This document shows positions 23,607-31,530 of a stretch of 39,279 nt of DNA, in pieces. Both the position numbers and the translations under genes were made by a program. A model generated the notes under the pieces. It made no database searches. It was not told where the DNA came from and was given only the letters and a program-made list of their open reading frames with translations. Position 1 is the first letter of the stretch; the number at the start of each line of letters is the position of its first letter. This DNA comes from an uncultured Bacteroides sp. (GTDB lineage: Bacteria; Bacteroidota; Bacteroidia; Bacteroidales; Bacteroidaceae): positions 1 to 39,279 of the forward strand of contig CASEYC010000023.1 of NCBI GenBank assembly GCA_949292025.1, read 5' to 3'.

Positions 23607-24794
23607 TCACTTGATGACACCCAGCTCGCGACCCACCTTGACGAATGCCTCGATGCACTTGTCCAGATGCGCGCGCTCATGCCCTGCGGAAATCTGCACG
23701 CGGATGCGCGCCTGCTCTTTGGGCACCACGGGATAATAGAAGCCCGTGACGTAGATGCCCTCTTCCTGCAAGCGTGCGGCATAGACTTGCGAGAGCTTGG
23801 CGTCGTAGAGCATCACGGCGCAAATGGCGCTCTGCGTGGGCTTGATGTCGAAGCCGGCAGCCATCATCTTGTCGCGGAAGTAGTTGACGTTCTCCACCAG
23901 CTTGTCGTGCAGGGCGTTGCTCTCCTTCAGCATCTTGAACACCTCGATGCTGGCGCCGATGACTGCGGGAGCCACGGAGTTGGAGAAGAGGTAAGGACGG
24001 CTGCGCTGGCGCAGGAGGTCGATAATCTCCTTGCGGCCCGTGGTGAATCCGCCCATCGCGCCGCCGAAGGCTTTACCCAGCGTGCCGGTGTAGATGTCCA
24101 CACGTCCGTAGGTGTTGTAGAGTTCGCTCACGCCATGACCCGTGGCGCCCACCACGCCGGCGGAATGGGATTCGTCCACCATCACCAGGGCATCATACTT
24201 CTCGGCCAGGTCGCAAATCTTGTCCATCGGGGCGACGTTGCCGTCCATGGAGAAGACACCGTCCGTCACCACGATGCGGAAACGCTGCGCCTGGGCTTCC
24301 TGCAGGCAACGCTCCAAGTCGGCCATGTCGGCATTGGCATAGCGGTAACGCTTAGCTTTGCAGAGGCGCACGCCATCAATGATGGAGGCATGGTTCAGGG
24401 AGTCGGAAATGATAGCGTCCTCGTCCGTGAAGAGCGGCTCGAACACACCGCCGTTGGCATCGAAGCAGGCGGCATAGAGGATGGTGTCCTCGGTCTTGAA
24501 AAAGTCGGAGATGGCAGCTTCCAACTCCTTATGGATGTCCTGCGTGCCGCAGATGAAGCGCACGGACGACATGCCATATCCCCGGCGATCCATCATCTCC
24601 TGGGCGGCCTTGATGAGGCGCGGGTTGTTGGACAATCCCAAGTAATTGTTTGCACAGAAGTTCAGCACTTCCTGTCCTTTCACCTGGATAGCCGCCTGCT
24701 GGGGGCTTTCTATCAGACGCTCTTCCTTGTAAAGGCCGGCGTCCTTTATCTCGGCCAATGTCTGGGCGAGATATTCTTTCATTTTACCATACAT
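23607..24794 (-). CDS. kbl: Glycine C-acetyltransferase (2-amino-3-ketobutyrate CoA ligase)
   Basis: A 395-residue PLP enzyme that cleaves 2-amino-3-ketobutyrate with CoA to glycine and acetyl-CoA. Landmarks include LNFCANNYLGLSNNPRLI near 43-60, GYGMSSVRFICGTQDIHKEL, MVDESHSAGVVGATG and the PLP lysine in YTGTLGKAFGGAMGG. The start MYGKMKEYLAQTLAEI is the usual one; the ATG 12 bases further in is also possible. It diverges from tdh, which makes its substrate from threonine. The pairing identifies Kbl rather than the related serine palmitoyltransferase or AONS (BioF) enzymes. Confidence 0.93.
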   Translation of the reverse strand: MYGKMKEYLAQTLAEIKDAGLYKEERLIESPQQAAIQVKGQEVLNFCANNYLGLSNNPRLIKAAQEMMDRRGYGMSSVRFICGTQDIHKELEAAISDFFKTEDTILYAACFDANGGVFEPLFTDEDAIISDSLNHASIIDGVRLCKAKRYRYANADMADLERCLQEAQAQRFRIVVTDGVFSMDGNVAPMDKICDLAEKYDALVMVDESHSAGVVGATGHGVSELYNTYGRVDIYTGTLGKAFGGAMGGFTTGRKEIIDLLRQRSRPYLFSNSVAPAVIGASIEVFKMLKESNALHDKLVENVNYFRDKMMAAGFDIKPTQSAICAVMLYDAKLSQVYAARLQEEGIYVTGFYYPVVPKEQARIRVQISAGHERAHLDKCIEAFVKVGRELGVIK

Positions 24795-24904
24795 ATTCTT
24801 ATCTGTTTAGATTATCTCCTACAAAGAACACGATTTTTATTCGAATAAGCAAGTTTTCCGGGAAGAATTGTTGGGAAAGCGATGAAAGAATCAAAAAAAG
24901 TGCG

Positions 24905-24912
24905 TATCTTCG
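24905..24912 (+). promoter_or_regulatory. -7 element for tdh
   Basis: TATCTTCG differs at one position from TAnnTTTG and lies 27 bp before the tdh ATG. No clear -33 element. The 145-bp kbl/tdh intergenic region is AT-rich. Confidence 0.45.
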
Positions 24913-24939
24913 CACAGATTCTAAAACATCATTGAATTT

Positions 24940-25896
24940 ATGAAGAACATATTAGTTATCGGCTCTACAGGGCAGATTGGCTCTGAGCTGACCATGGAAC
25001 TGAGAAAAAGATATGGTAATGAACACGTTGTGGCCGGCTACATCGTAGGCGCCGAGCCCAAGGGTGAACTGTTGGAATCCGGTCCCTCCGCCAGAGCCAA
25101 CGTGACGGACCGCCAGTCGTTGGAAATGGCCGTGAAAGAGTATCACATCGACACCATCTACAACCTGGCCGCCCTGCTTTCCGTAGTGGCTGAAAGCCGT
25201 CCTTCGATGGCGTGGAAAATCGGCATCGACGGGTTGTGGAATGTGCTGGAAGTGGCACGCGAGCACGAATGCGCCGTCTTCACCCCCAGCTCCATCGGCT
25301 CCTTCGGCGAATCCACGCCCCACATAAAGACGCCGCAAGACACCGTCCAGCGCCCGCGCACCATGTATGGCATCACCAAAGTGACCACCGAGCTGCTGAG
25401 CGACTATTACTATACTAAATATGGTGTGGACACGCGCGCCGTACGCTTCCCCGGCATCATCTCCAACGTCACCCTGCCCGGCGGAGGCACCACGGACTAT
25501 GCTGTGGAAATCTTCTACGCCGCAGTGAAAGGCGAAAAGTTCATCTGCCCCGTCAAGCCCGGCACCTACATGGACATGATGTACATGCCCGACGCGCTCA
25601 ATGCCGCCATCTCCTTGATGGAAGCCGCTCCCGCCCGCCTGGTACACCGCAATGCGTTCAACATCGCCTCGATGAGCTTCGACCCCGAAGAAATCTACCA
25701 GATGATTAAGAAATACGTGCCCGACTTCGAGATGGAGTATCAAATCGACCCGCTGAAGCAAGCCATCGCCGACAGTTGGCCGGATTGCCTGGACGACACC
25801 TGCGCCCGCGAGGAGTGGGATTGGAAACCGAAGTATGACTTGGAATCCATGACCGTGGACATGCTCGAGAAACTTCGTGCAAAACTGAACAAATAA
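24940..25896 (+). CDS. tdh: L-threonine 3-dehydrogenase, SDR (epimerase-like) type
   Basis: A 318-residue extended SDR protein that oxidises L-threonine to 2-amino-3-ketobutyrate with NAD+. It has the Rossmann motif GSTGQIGSEL (8-17), NLAALLSVVAES, SSIGSFGE and the catalytic pair Tyr-x3-Lys in MYGITKVTTELL. RFPGIISNVTLPGGGTTDYAVEI and MYMPDALNAAI are characteristic of the GalE-like threonine dehydrogenases and not of sugar epimerases. The divergent kbl gene completes the route threonine to glycine plus acetyl-CoA. A DUF4348 lipoprotein gene begins 8 bp downstream. Confidence 0.92.
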   Translation: MKNILVIGSTGQIGSELTMELRKRYGNEHVVAGYIVGAEPKGELLESGPSARANVTDRQSLEMAVKEYHIDTIYNLAALLSVVAESRPSMAWKIGIDGLWNVLEVAREHECAVFTPSSIGSFGESTPHIKTPQDTVQRPRTMYGITKVTTELLSDYYYTKYGVDTRAVRFPGIISNVTLPGGGTTDYAVEIFYAAVKGEKFICPVKPGTYMDMMYMPDALNAAISLMEAAPARLVHRNAFNIASMSFDPEEIYQMIKKYVPDFEMEYQIDPLKQAIADSWPDCLDDTCAREEWDWKPKYDLESMTVDMLEKLRAKLNK

Positions 25897-25904
25897 GGCT
25901 GACA

Positions 25905-26759
25905 ATGAAGAAACTTGTGGCCGGATGCCTGTTCCTTGCCCTCTTCGCCGCTTCGTGCGGCCAGGGGAAAGGGACAAAAGGTGCTTTCGAGGCGCTCACG
26001 CAGATGGTTGACTCGATGAAGACACCGTCGGACGACGACGTGTCCCTCCCCCCCACCGAGGAGACGGACAAGCCGCTGGAAGCGGACGAGTTGTTCGACG
26101 ACTTCATCTTCAACTATGCTTCCGACCCCGTCCTCCAAAGGCAGCGCACCACTTTCCCCCTGCCTTACGACAAGGACGGGCAACTGACGCACATCGACAA
26201 AGGCGCATGGAAACACGACCGGCTCTTCACGGAGGAGAGCGTCTACACCCTCCTTTTCGACCGCGAACAGGACATGGACATCGTGGGCGACACCTCGCTC
26301 ACTTCCGTCCAGGTGGAATGGCTCTTCCTGCACGAGGCGCGTATGCGGAAATATTATTTTGAACGCACACGGGGCATGTGGATGCTCGACTCCATCGCGC
26401 AACAACGGCTGGCCATGAACGCCCCGGATGATTTCCTGTCCTTCTACACGCGCTTCGTGTCGGACAGCATCTACCAAAGCAAGCACATCCACTCGCCTTT
26501 GCGTTTCATTACCCTCGATCCCGACGATGAGTTTTCCATCCTCGAAACCACCCTCGACCGGGAGCAATGGTATGCCTTCCGACCGCAGATGCCTGCCAAG
26601 TGGCTGACCAACATCTGCTACGGCCAGCGCAACGCGGCACGCTCGCGCACCAAGATATTGAAAGTGAACGGCATCGGAAACGGATACTCCAACGTATTCT
26701 ACTTCCGCATCCGCCAGGGCGAATGGGAATTGTACAAATTCGAGGACACCAGCATATAA
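25905..26759 (+). CDS. DUF4348-like lipoprotein
   Basis: A 284-residue lipoprotein with signal MKKLVAGCLFLALFAASC (Cys18). An acidic low-complexity linker (about 35-65) precedes the main domain (ADELFDDFIFNYASDPVLQRQ, FPLPYDKDGQL, EWLFLHEARMRKYYFERT, FLSFYTRFVSDSIYQSKHI). I recall this as DUF4348, found in Bacteroidales; assignment to that family is from memory of the pattern. It may be a surface or periplasmic binding protein. It is transcribed between tdh and murB, and nothing in the sequence indicates its ligand. Confidence 0.75.
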   Translation: MKKLVAGCLFLALFAASCGQGKGTKGAFEALTQMVDSMKTPSDDDVSLPPTEETDKPLEADELFDDFIFNYASDPVLQRQRTTFPLPYDKDGQLTHIDKGAWKHDRLFTEESVYTLLFDREQDMDIVGDTSLTSVQVEWLFLHEARMRKYYFERTRGMWMLDSIAQQRLAMNAPDDFLSFYTRFVSDSIYQSKHIHSPLRFITLDPDDEFSILETTLDREQWYAFRPQMPAKWLTNICYGQRNAARSRTKILKVNGIGNGYSNVFYFRIRQGEWELYKFEDTSI

Positions 26760-26774
26760 TAATATAGTATAATA

Positions 26775-27767
26775 ATGAATAACTTTCCGCTGCGCGCACA
26801 TAACACCTTCGGCTTGGAAGTATATGCCCACCGCTTCTTGGAGTATGCCTCCGAGGAAGAACTGGCCACCCTGATACACTCCGGGCAAATCGGCACGCCT
26901 TGCCTGCATATCGGCGCAGGCAGCAACCTGTTGTTCACGAACGACTATCCGGGCACCATCCTCCACTCGCGCATCCTGGGCATATCCGTCACCCACGAAG
27001 ATGCCGACTCCGTCTGCCTCCGGGTAGGCGCAGGCGTGGTATGGGACGACTTCGTGCGCCAATGTGTGGAAAAGGGATGGCAAGGTGCGGAAAACCTTTC
27101 CCTCATCCCCGGCGAGGTGGGAGCAGCGGCCGTACAAAACATCGGGGCGTATGGCGTGGAGGCAAAAGACATCATCACCTCGGTGGAAACACTTGATGCA
27201 TCCGGACATCAACAAACGTATCAGGTGGAAGAATGTGCCTACGCCTACCGCAAAAGTTTGTTCAAACGCCCGGAAATGAAATCGGTGTTCATCACCCGGG
27301 TCAATTTCCGGCTGAACAAAACACCCCGTTTCCATTTGGATTACGGTGCCCTGCGCGAAGCTTTGGACGGACAGACGCCCAACCTATCCCTTGTGCGCGA
27401 AGCTATCATCCGCATCCGCCGGAGCAAATTGCCCGACCCCAAGGAACTGGGCAATGCCGGAAGTTTCTTCATGAACCCCGTCATTCCCCGCGCCCAATTT
27501 GAGCAACTCCAAGCGATGCACCCCACCATCCCCCACTATGATGTGGACGGGCATTTGGTGAAGGTACCCGCCGGATGGCTCATCGAGCAATGCGGATGGA
27601 AAGGACGCAGCTTAGGCCCTGCCGCGGTTTATGACAAGCAAGCCTTGGTTTTGGTCAACACGGGAGGAGCCACCGGAGCCGATATTGTGCGCCTGGCAGA
27701 AGTCGTACAAGCCTCTGTCCGTGAGAAATTCAACATCAATATCCAACCTGAAGTGATATTCGTATGA
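26775..27767 (+). CDS. murB: UDP-N-acetylenolpyruvoylglucosamine reductase
   Basis: A 330-residue flavoprotein that reduces UDP-GlcNAc-enolpyruvate to UDP-MurNAc, a cytoplasmic step of peptidoglycan synthesis. The FAD-binding part has [20 protein letters not shown] (45-64), [22 protein letters not shown] and the catalytic Ser in [10 protein letters not shown]; the C-terminal domain has [14 protein letters not shown] and [11 protein letters not shown]. It is the long E. coli-like (type I) form. It follows the DUF4348 gene after 15 bp and overlaps the next gene by ATGA (27764-27767), so translation is coupled. Confidence 0.95.
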   Translation: MNNFPLRAHNTFGLEVYAHRFLEYASEEELATLIHSGQIGTPCLHIGAGSNLLFTNDYPGTILHSRILGISVTHEDADSVCLRVGAGVVWDDFVRQCVEKGWQGAENLSLIPGEVGAAAVQNIGAYGVEAKDIITSVETLDASGHQQTYQVEECAYAYRKSLFKRPEMKSVFITRVNFRLNKTPRFHLDYGALREALDGQTPNLSLVREAIIRIRRSKLPDPKELGNAGSFFMNPVIPRAQFEQLQAMHPTIPHYDVDGHLVKVPAGWLIEQCGWKGRSLGPAAVYDKQALVLVNTGGATGADIVRLAEVVQASVREKFNINIQPEVIFV

Positions 27768-28537
27768 AGATAACCCTATTAGGAAGCGGAACCTCGACAG
27801 GCGTGCCCGAAGTGGGATGCACCTGCCCCGTATGCACTTCGCTCGACCCGCACGACAAGCGCCTGCGCACATCGGCCTTAGTGGATACCGGCGATGCCCG
27901 CCTGCTCATCGATTGCGGCCCAGACTTCCGCGAACAGATGTTGCGCCTGGCCGACTTCAGGCAAATCGATGCCGTACTCATCACTCACGAGCATTATGAC
28001 CACGTCGGCGGTTTGGATGACCTCCGTCCTTTCTGCCGGTTCGGGGAGATTCCTCTTTATGCCGAACACTATACCGGCGAAGACCTGCGCCAACGGATGC
28101 CCTACTGCTTGGTTGACCGCATCTACCCCGGTGTGCCCCGCATCTACCTGCAAGATGCCGAACCGGGAAAAGTTTTCTTTGTCAGACACACCGAAGTAAT
28201 TCCTTTCAGAGTGATGCACGGACGTTTGCCTATATTGGGGTATCGCATCGGGAAAAAGCTGGGATATGTGACAGACATGCTCACCATGCCCGATGAATCC
28301 TACGAATGTCTAAAAGGCGTGGATATACTCATAATGAACGCCTTACGCACCAAGCCGCACCCCACTCACCAAAGCATCTCCGAAGCCTTGCAAGCCGCCG
28401 GGCGCATCGGAGCAAAAGAAACCTACCTGGTGCACATGAGCCACCATGCCGGCCTTCATGCGGAAATAGAGCACACCCTCCCTCCACACATTCACTTCGC
28501 TTACGATGGTTTGGAAATAAAAACCGAAACTTTCTGA
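27764..28537 (+). CDS. MBL-fold metallo-hydrolase, PhnP-like
   Basis: A 257-residue metallo-beta-lactamase-fold protein. The N-terminus [20 protein letters not shown] carries the extra cysteine zinc site seen in PhnP-type phosphodiesterases. The main metal motif is [17 protein letters not shown] (His-x-His-x-Asp-His); later ligands sit in [19 protein letters not shown] and [11 protein letters not shown]. PhnP hydrolyses a cyclic ribose phosphate in phosphonate breakdown, but no phn genes are present, so this is more likely a general cyclic phosphodiesterase or nuclease-like member. It is the last gene of the tdh run. Confidence 0.85.
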   Translation: MKITLLGSGTSTGVPEVGCTCPVCTSLDPHDKRLRTSALVDTGDARLLIDCGPDFREQMLRLADFRQIDAVLITHEHYDHVGGLDDLRPFCRFGEIPLYAEHYTGEDLRQRMPYCLVDRIYPGVPRIYLQDAEPGKVFFVRHTEVIPFRVMHGRLPILGYRIGKKLGYVTDMLTMPDESYECLKGVDILIMNALRTKPHPTHQSISEALQAAGRIGAKETYLVHMSHHAGLHAEIEHTLPPHIHFAYDGLEIKTETF

Positions 28538-28547
28538 AACATTTGTT

Positions 28548-28577
28548 TTGTTTTATTAGCGAAAATTGCTAACTTTG
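28548..28577 (+). promoter_or_regulatory. Promoter of the large membrane-anchored protein
   Basis: TTG (28548-28550), exactly 19 bp, then TAACTTTG (28570-28577): a complete -33/-7 promoter, 24 bp before the ATG at 28602. Confidence 0.72.
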
Positions 28578-28601
28578 CCCCGCAACCTTTCGAGGACTGT
28601 T

Positions 28602-30257
28602 ATGAAATTATCGCTTTCCATAAAAATAGTTGTAGCGGTATCCATTGCGCTGCTTTGCGCAGGGATAGCGTTGTTTTCATTCATGCGGCTCAACGCTGTG
28701 GAGCAACGCAAGGATTTTGACCTCTACACGCTCGTGCCACAAGATGCCGTGGCCGTGTTCGAGACAGGACAACTGGTGGAAACCTTGGAAGCCATGAACC
28801 AGATGGAATGCACCAAGGAGGGACACACCCTGCACGTGTCGGAGTTATTCAGCACTTTGAGAACCTACCTCAATTCCCTGATGACAGAAGCTCCACACAC
28901 CTTGAGCAAACAGATGAACAAGGTGCTCATCAGCTTCCATGGCCCCCATACGGACACCGACCAAGTGCTGTATTGCTCGTTGGGCACAGGTGACAAGGAG
29001 TTGGTCGAGCATTTCATCGGGAAATACAGTGCCCCATCCTTCCCGGTGAAAACATCCGAATACCGCGGCCGGAAGATCAGCATCTATCCCATGAGCAATG
29101 GACAGTTCCTTGCCGTCTGCCTGGCCAAGGATTTCCTGGCCATTAGCTTCCAGAAACGGCTTTTGGAGCGCGCCATCGACGCCCAGAGCGACGCGCGTGC
29201 CCTCACCGATGACTCCGCATTCAAGACCTTGCGCAAAAACAAGTTGCGCGACGTGGAGGCAACGCTTTATGTGCGAACCGGCTCCATAGCCATGGGACAG
29301 CCGTCGGACACATTGCACCCCGTCCTCAACCTGAGCGAATGGATAGAGTTCGACCTGAAATTCACCGGACAAGCCATCTATGCCGCCGGCATCAACCACG
29401 ACAAGTCTGAGACATCAAGCCTGACCAACGCCCTGCACACCCAAACATGCGTTTCCGGGTTTCCTCACAAGCATCTGCCAAGCTCCAGTATCTTGTACAG
29501 CTATTGGGCGATAGCTGAAAAGGACAGCCTTTTTGCCCGGGAGAACTTCCTCGCACCGGACGAATATCACCCCAACGCCTATACCGAAGCGCGTGACCAC
29601 GAGTTGGAAACCTACCTGCAAGCTAACGCGGACACCACCCTACTGACCTGCATCTTCCAACCTCGCCACACCGACACCCAGAAGCCTTGTGCCGTCACCA
29701 TCATCCCGCTAAAGGATGAATGGAAGGCCCGCCAACGCTTCCTGTCGTGGCTGGGCAGCGTCCCCCGCGAGCCTAACACGCCTCCCTGTCCCCAGTTTGA
29801 GCCGGGATATGACCGTTATCCCCGCTCGCGGGCTTACCGCAAGTACCTGATGCCACGCAGCACGCTTGCCACCCGCATGACCGGCTTCACAGGCGCCACT
29901 CTTTATACGTATGCTTGCTTTTACCAAGGCTACCTGCTCATCGCTTCGGACGCATTGAGCCTGTCCGCCTACATGGATGCCATGGAGCGCGAAGACTTGC
30001 TCCAAGACAGCCCTCAGCACGAAGCTTTGGCAAGCAGCTTGTCGCCGTCCTACACCAGCTTGCTGATGGCCGACATGGGACAGGTGCTGCAACAACCGGC
30101 TCCCTACGCACGCTTGCTGCCCACTTTCTTCCTGCGCCATGCCGATTTCTTCAGCCATTTCATGCTGGCCGTCCAGTTTACCCGGCAAGACGGGACAATA
30201 TGCACCAACCTGACCCTGCTCTATAACCCGGGAAACCTCTCAATAGGAAATGAATGA
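28602..30257 (+). CDS. Large membrane-anchored protein of unknown function (DUF3352-like)
   Basis: A 551-residue protein from the ATG at 28602; the longer frame begins at a TTG that overlaps the promoter. One N-terminal membrane helix (about 6-27) anchors a large periplasmic or extracytoplasmic domain. The first part (FDLYTLVPQDAVAVFETGQL, near 38-57) resembles the start of DUF3352-type proteins, where a similar phrase precedes repeats of a substrate-binding-like fold; I give that as a weak resemblance. Another conserved-looking piece is FTGATLYTYACFYQGYLLIAS. It forms a single-gene unit with its own promoter and a terminator at 30265-30306. Function unknown. Confidence 0.75.
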   Translation: MKLSLSIKIVVAVSIALLCAGIALFSFMRLNAVEQRKDFDLYTLVPQDAVAVFETGQLVETLEAMNQMECTKEGHTLHVSELFSTLRTYLNSLMTEAPHTLSKQMNKVLISFHGPHTDTDQVLYCSLGTGDKELVEHFIGKYSAPSFPVKTSEYRGRKISIYPMSNGQFLAVCLAKDFLAISFQKRLLERAIDAQSDARALTDDSAFKTLRKNKLRDVEATLYVRTGSIAMGQPSDTLHPVLNLSEWIEFDLKFTGQAIYAAGINHDKSETSSLTNALHTQTCVSGFPHKHLPSSSILYSYWAIAEKDSLFARENFLAPDEYHPNAYTEARDHELETYLQANADTTLLTCIFQPRHTDTQKPCAVTIIPLKDEWKARQRFLSWLGSVPREPNTPPCPQFEPGYDRYPRSRAYRKYLMPRSTLATRMTGFTGATLYTYACFYQGYLLIASDALSLSAYMDAMEREDLLQDSPQHEALASSLSPSYTSLLMADMGQVLQQPAPYARLLPTFFLRHADFFSHFMLAVQFTRQDGTICTNLTLLYNPGNLSIGNE

Positions 30258-30264
30258 CAAGAAC

Positions 30265-30306
30265 AAAAAGCGTGCCTCCGACATAATGCCTGGAAGCACG
30301 CTTTTA
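30265..30306. terminator. Bidirectional intrinsic terminator
   Basis: AAAAGCGTGCctCC (from 30266) and GGaaGCACGCTTTT (30296-30305) form a stem with A-rich and T-rich flanks on both strands. It lies between the convergent unknown gene and the DUF3127 gene, so it can serve both. Confidence 0.85.
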
Positions 30307-30333
30307 TACCCTTAAACTTTTTGTACATTCCTT

Positions 30334-30717
30334 TTAGAAAGGCAGATCATCCTTGGCATCCCCCGCCAAGAAATCCGGAGCCACCGTGGGAGCTGGAGGA
30401 GGAACCGGAGCACCCTGAACAGGCGCAGATGCAGCTGCCGTGGCAGGTTCCACTTTCCATGCCCGGATGCGGTTGAACCAGCGGTCTTGCCATTGGTTGG
30501 CATCAATGTCGAAAGAAACTTTCAACTCTTGTCCCATCTGTATGTTGAATTGCGCAATCCTGTCCGCCCCGAAGACTTCAAAACACATCCGGCGCGGGTA
30601 TTGCCCGCTCGCACTATCCTCAATGACGTATTCCTGAGCTTTCCACTCATTTCCTGTCCGATTGGACACTCCCCCTTTTTCGGGAAGCACTGCAATGATT
30701 TTTCCGATAAATTCCAT
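30334..30717 (-). CDS. DUF3127 protein with an SSB-like acidic tip
   Basis: A 127-residue protein matching DUF3127 (EFIGKIIAVLPEKGGVSNRTG, WKAQEYVIEDSASGQYPRRM, VFGADRIAQFNIQMGQELKV, then FDIDANQWQDRWFNRIRAW split across the core). The core looks like an OB-fold. It is followed by a Pro/Ala linker (about 93-116) and ends in DAKDDLPF. That plan, OB-fold, flexible linker and acidic Asp-Asp-x-Pro-Phe end, is that of bacterial single-stranded DNA-binding protein, whose tip recruits repair enzymes. A nucleic-acid role is therefore plausible but not proven. It is monocistronic, with TAACTTCG upstream. Confidence 0.85.
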   Translation of the reverse strand: MEFIGKIIAVLPEKGGVSNRTGNEWKAQEYVIEDSASGQYPRRMCFEVFGADRIAQFNIQMGQELKVSFDIDANQWQDRWFNRIRAWKVEPATAAASAPVQGAPVPPPAPTVAPDFLAGDAKDDLPF

Positions 30718-30741
30718 TGTTCTCTATTTTTGTTAACGCGG

Positions 30742-30749
30742 CGAAGTTA
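30742..30749 (-). promoter_or_regulatory. -7 element for the DUF3127 gene
   Basis: TAACTTCG on the minus strand, one base off TAnnTTTG, 24 bp before the ATG. No clear -33 element. Confidence 0.45.
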
Positions 30750-30882
30750 CGATTTTTTAGGCATACCCTGACGCTTTTCTTCAGATTTCTTTTTTTGCAG
30801 CCAACAAATCGGAGCAAAGATTCAAATTCCTATTGCTGAATCGAAGGGACTCTCTTTGCCTTTACTGCTTCCTGCCACCAAC

Positions 30883-31416
30883 TTACGGACGTGCTCCCGG
30901 ACGACGTTCCTGATAGGCTTTGTACTGTTCTTCGGTCATGATTTTCTTCAGACTTTCCTCATAGGTCTCGCGGGCGGCACGGCGTTTCTCAAAAGCCTGC
31001 TTGCGCTCGGCGGCAAATTTCTCCATTTCCTCCTTCGTGGGGGCGGGACGGCGGTCATTGTCGATGTAAGGACAATCGGCGTGGCGAGGAGCACCGCAGC
31101 ATCCACCCCGGTGAAAATTGCGACGCGGATGATGGCGGCGGTCGGCCCAACGGCGGTCGGCATCCGGACGCGGACCGGGACGCAAGCCGGGTGCGTCACC
31201 CCGCTTCTGAAGCCATTCCAAGTTGGCTTTCGTCAGTTCCTTCACCTGCTTCTCGTCCAGGTTGTAACGCTCGGCCATGTCCAAGGCCATCATTTCAGCA
31301 TGAAGCTTCATGCGCTGTTCCGAATAGTCGCGACGCTCGTCCTGCGCCATCACATTCCCTGCGCCCATGAACAAGGCTGCCAGGAGACATACAATTGTCA
31401 ATTTCATTGTTTTCAT
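30883..31416 (-). CDS. DUF4890-like exported protein with His/Cys-rich insert
   Basis: A 177-residue protein with a signal peptide ending VMAQ. Charged helical segments (ALDMAERYNLDEKQVKELTK near 43-62, and KKIMTEEQYKAYQERRPGAR at the C-terminus) resemble DUF4890, a CpxP/Spy-like helical group in Bacteroidales. The middle (about 85-120) is rich in Arg and His and contains Cys-Cys and a further Cys (HHPRRNFHRGGCCGAPRHAD), which could bind metal. A periplasmic chaperone or metal-binding role is possible but only by resemblance. The ATG at 31407 is an alternative start. Confidence 0.7.
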   Translation of the reverse strand: MKTMKLTIVCLLAALFMGAGNVMAQDERRDYSEQRMKLHAEMMALDMAERYNLDEKQVKELTKANLEWLQKRGDAPGLRPGPRPDADRRWADRRHHPRRNFHRGGCCGAPRHADCPYIDNDRRPAPTKEEMEKFAAERKQAFEKRRAARETYEESLKKIMTEEQYKAYQERRPGARP

Positions 31417-31504
31417 ACGTTATATAAGTTAAATGGTTACAGGTCTATGACACAAAGACATGTAAAAAGTTTAATGACCTGTCCGGGCTTTAACATTAAA
31501 TTAG

Positions 31505-31512
31505 TAACTTCG
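31505..31512 (+). promoter_or_regulatory. -7 element for the S9 peptidase
   Basis: TAACTTCG lies only 18 bp before the ATG at 31531, so the leader would be about 12 nt. The alternative ATG at 31537 would lengthen it slightly. Confidence 0.4.
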
Positions 31513-31530
31513 CGCCGTATTACTAAAAAC

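Noticed and set aside
25740-27335. Antisense reading frame (531 codons) across tdh, DUF4348 and murB
   Set aside because: Crosses three well-identified genes and has no recognisable features.
30856-31530. N-terminal extension of the S9 peptidase frame (open for about 225 more codons)
   Set aside because: It runs antisense across the DUF4890 gene, and a signal peptide with lipobox begins at 31531.
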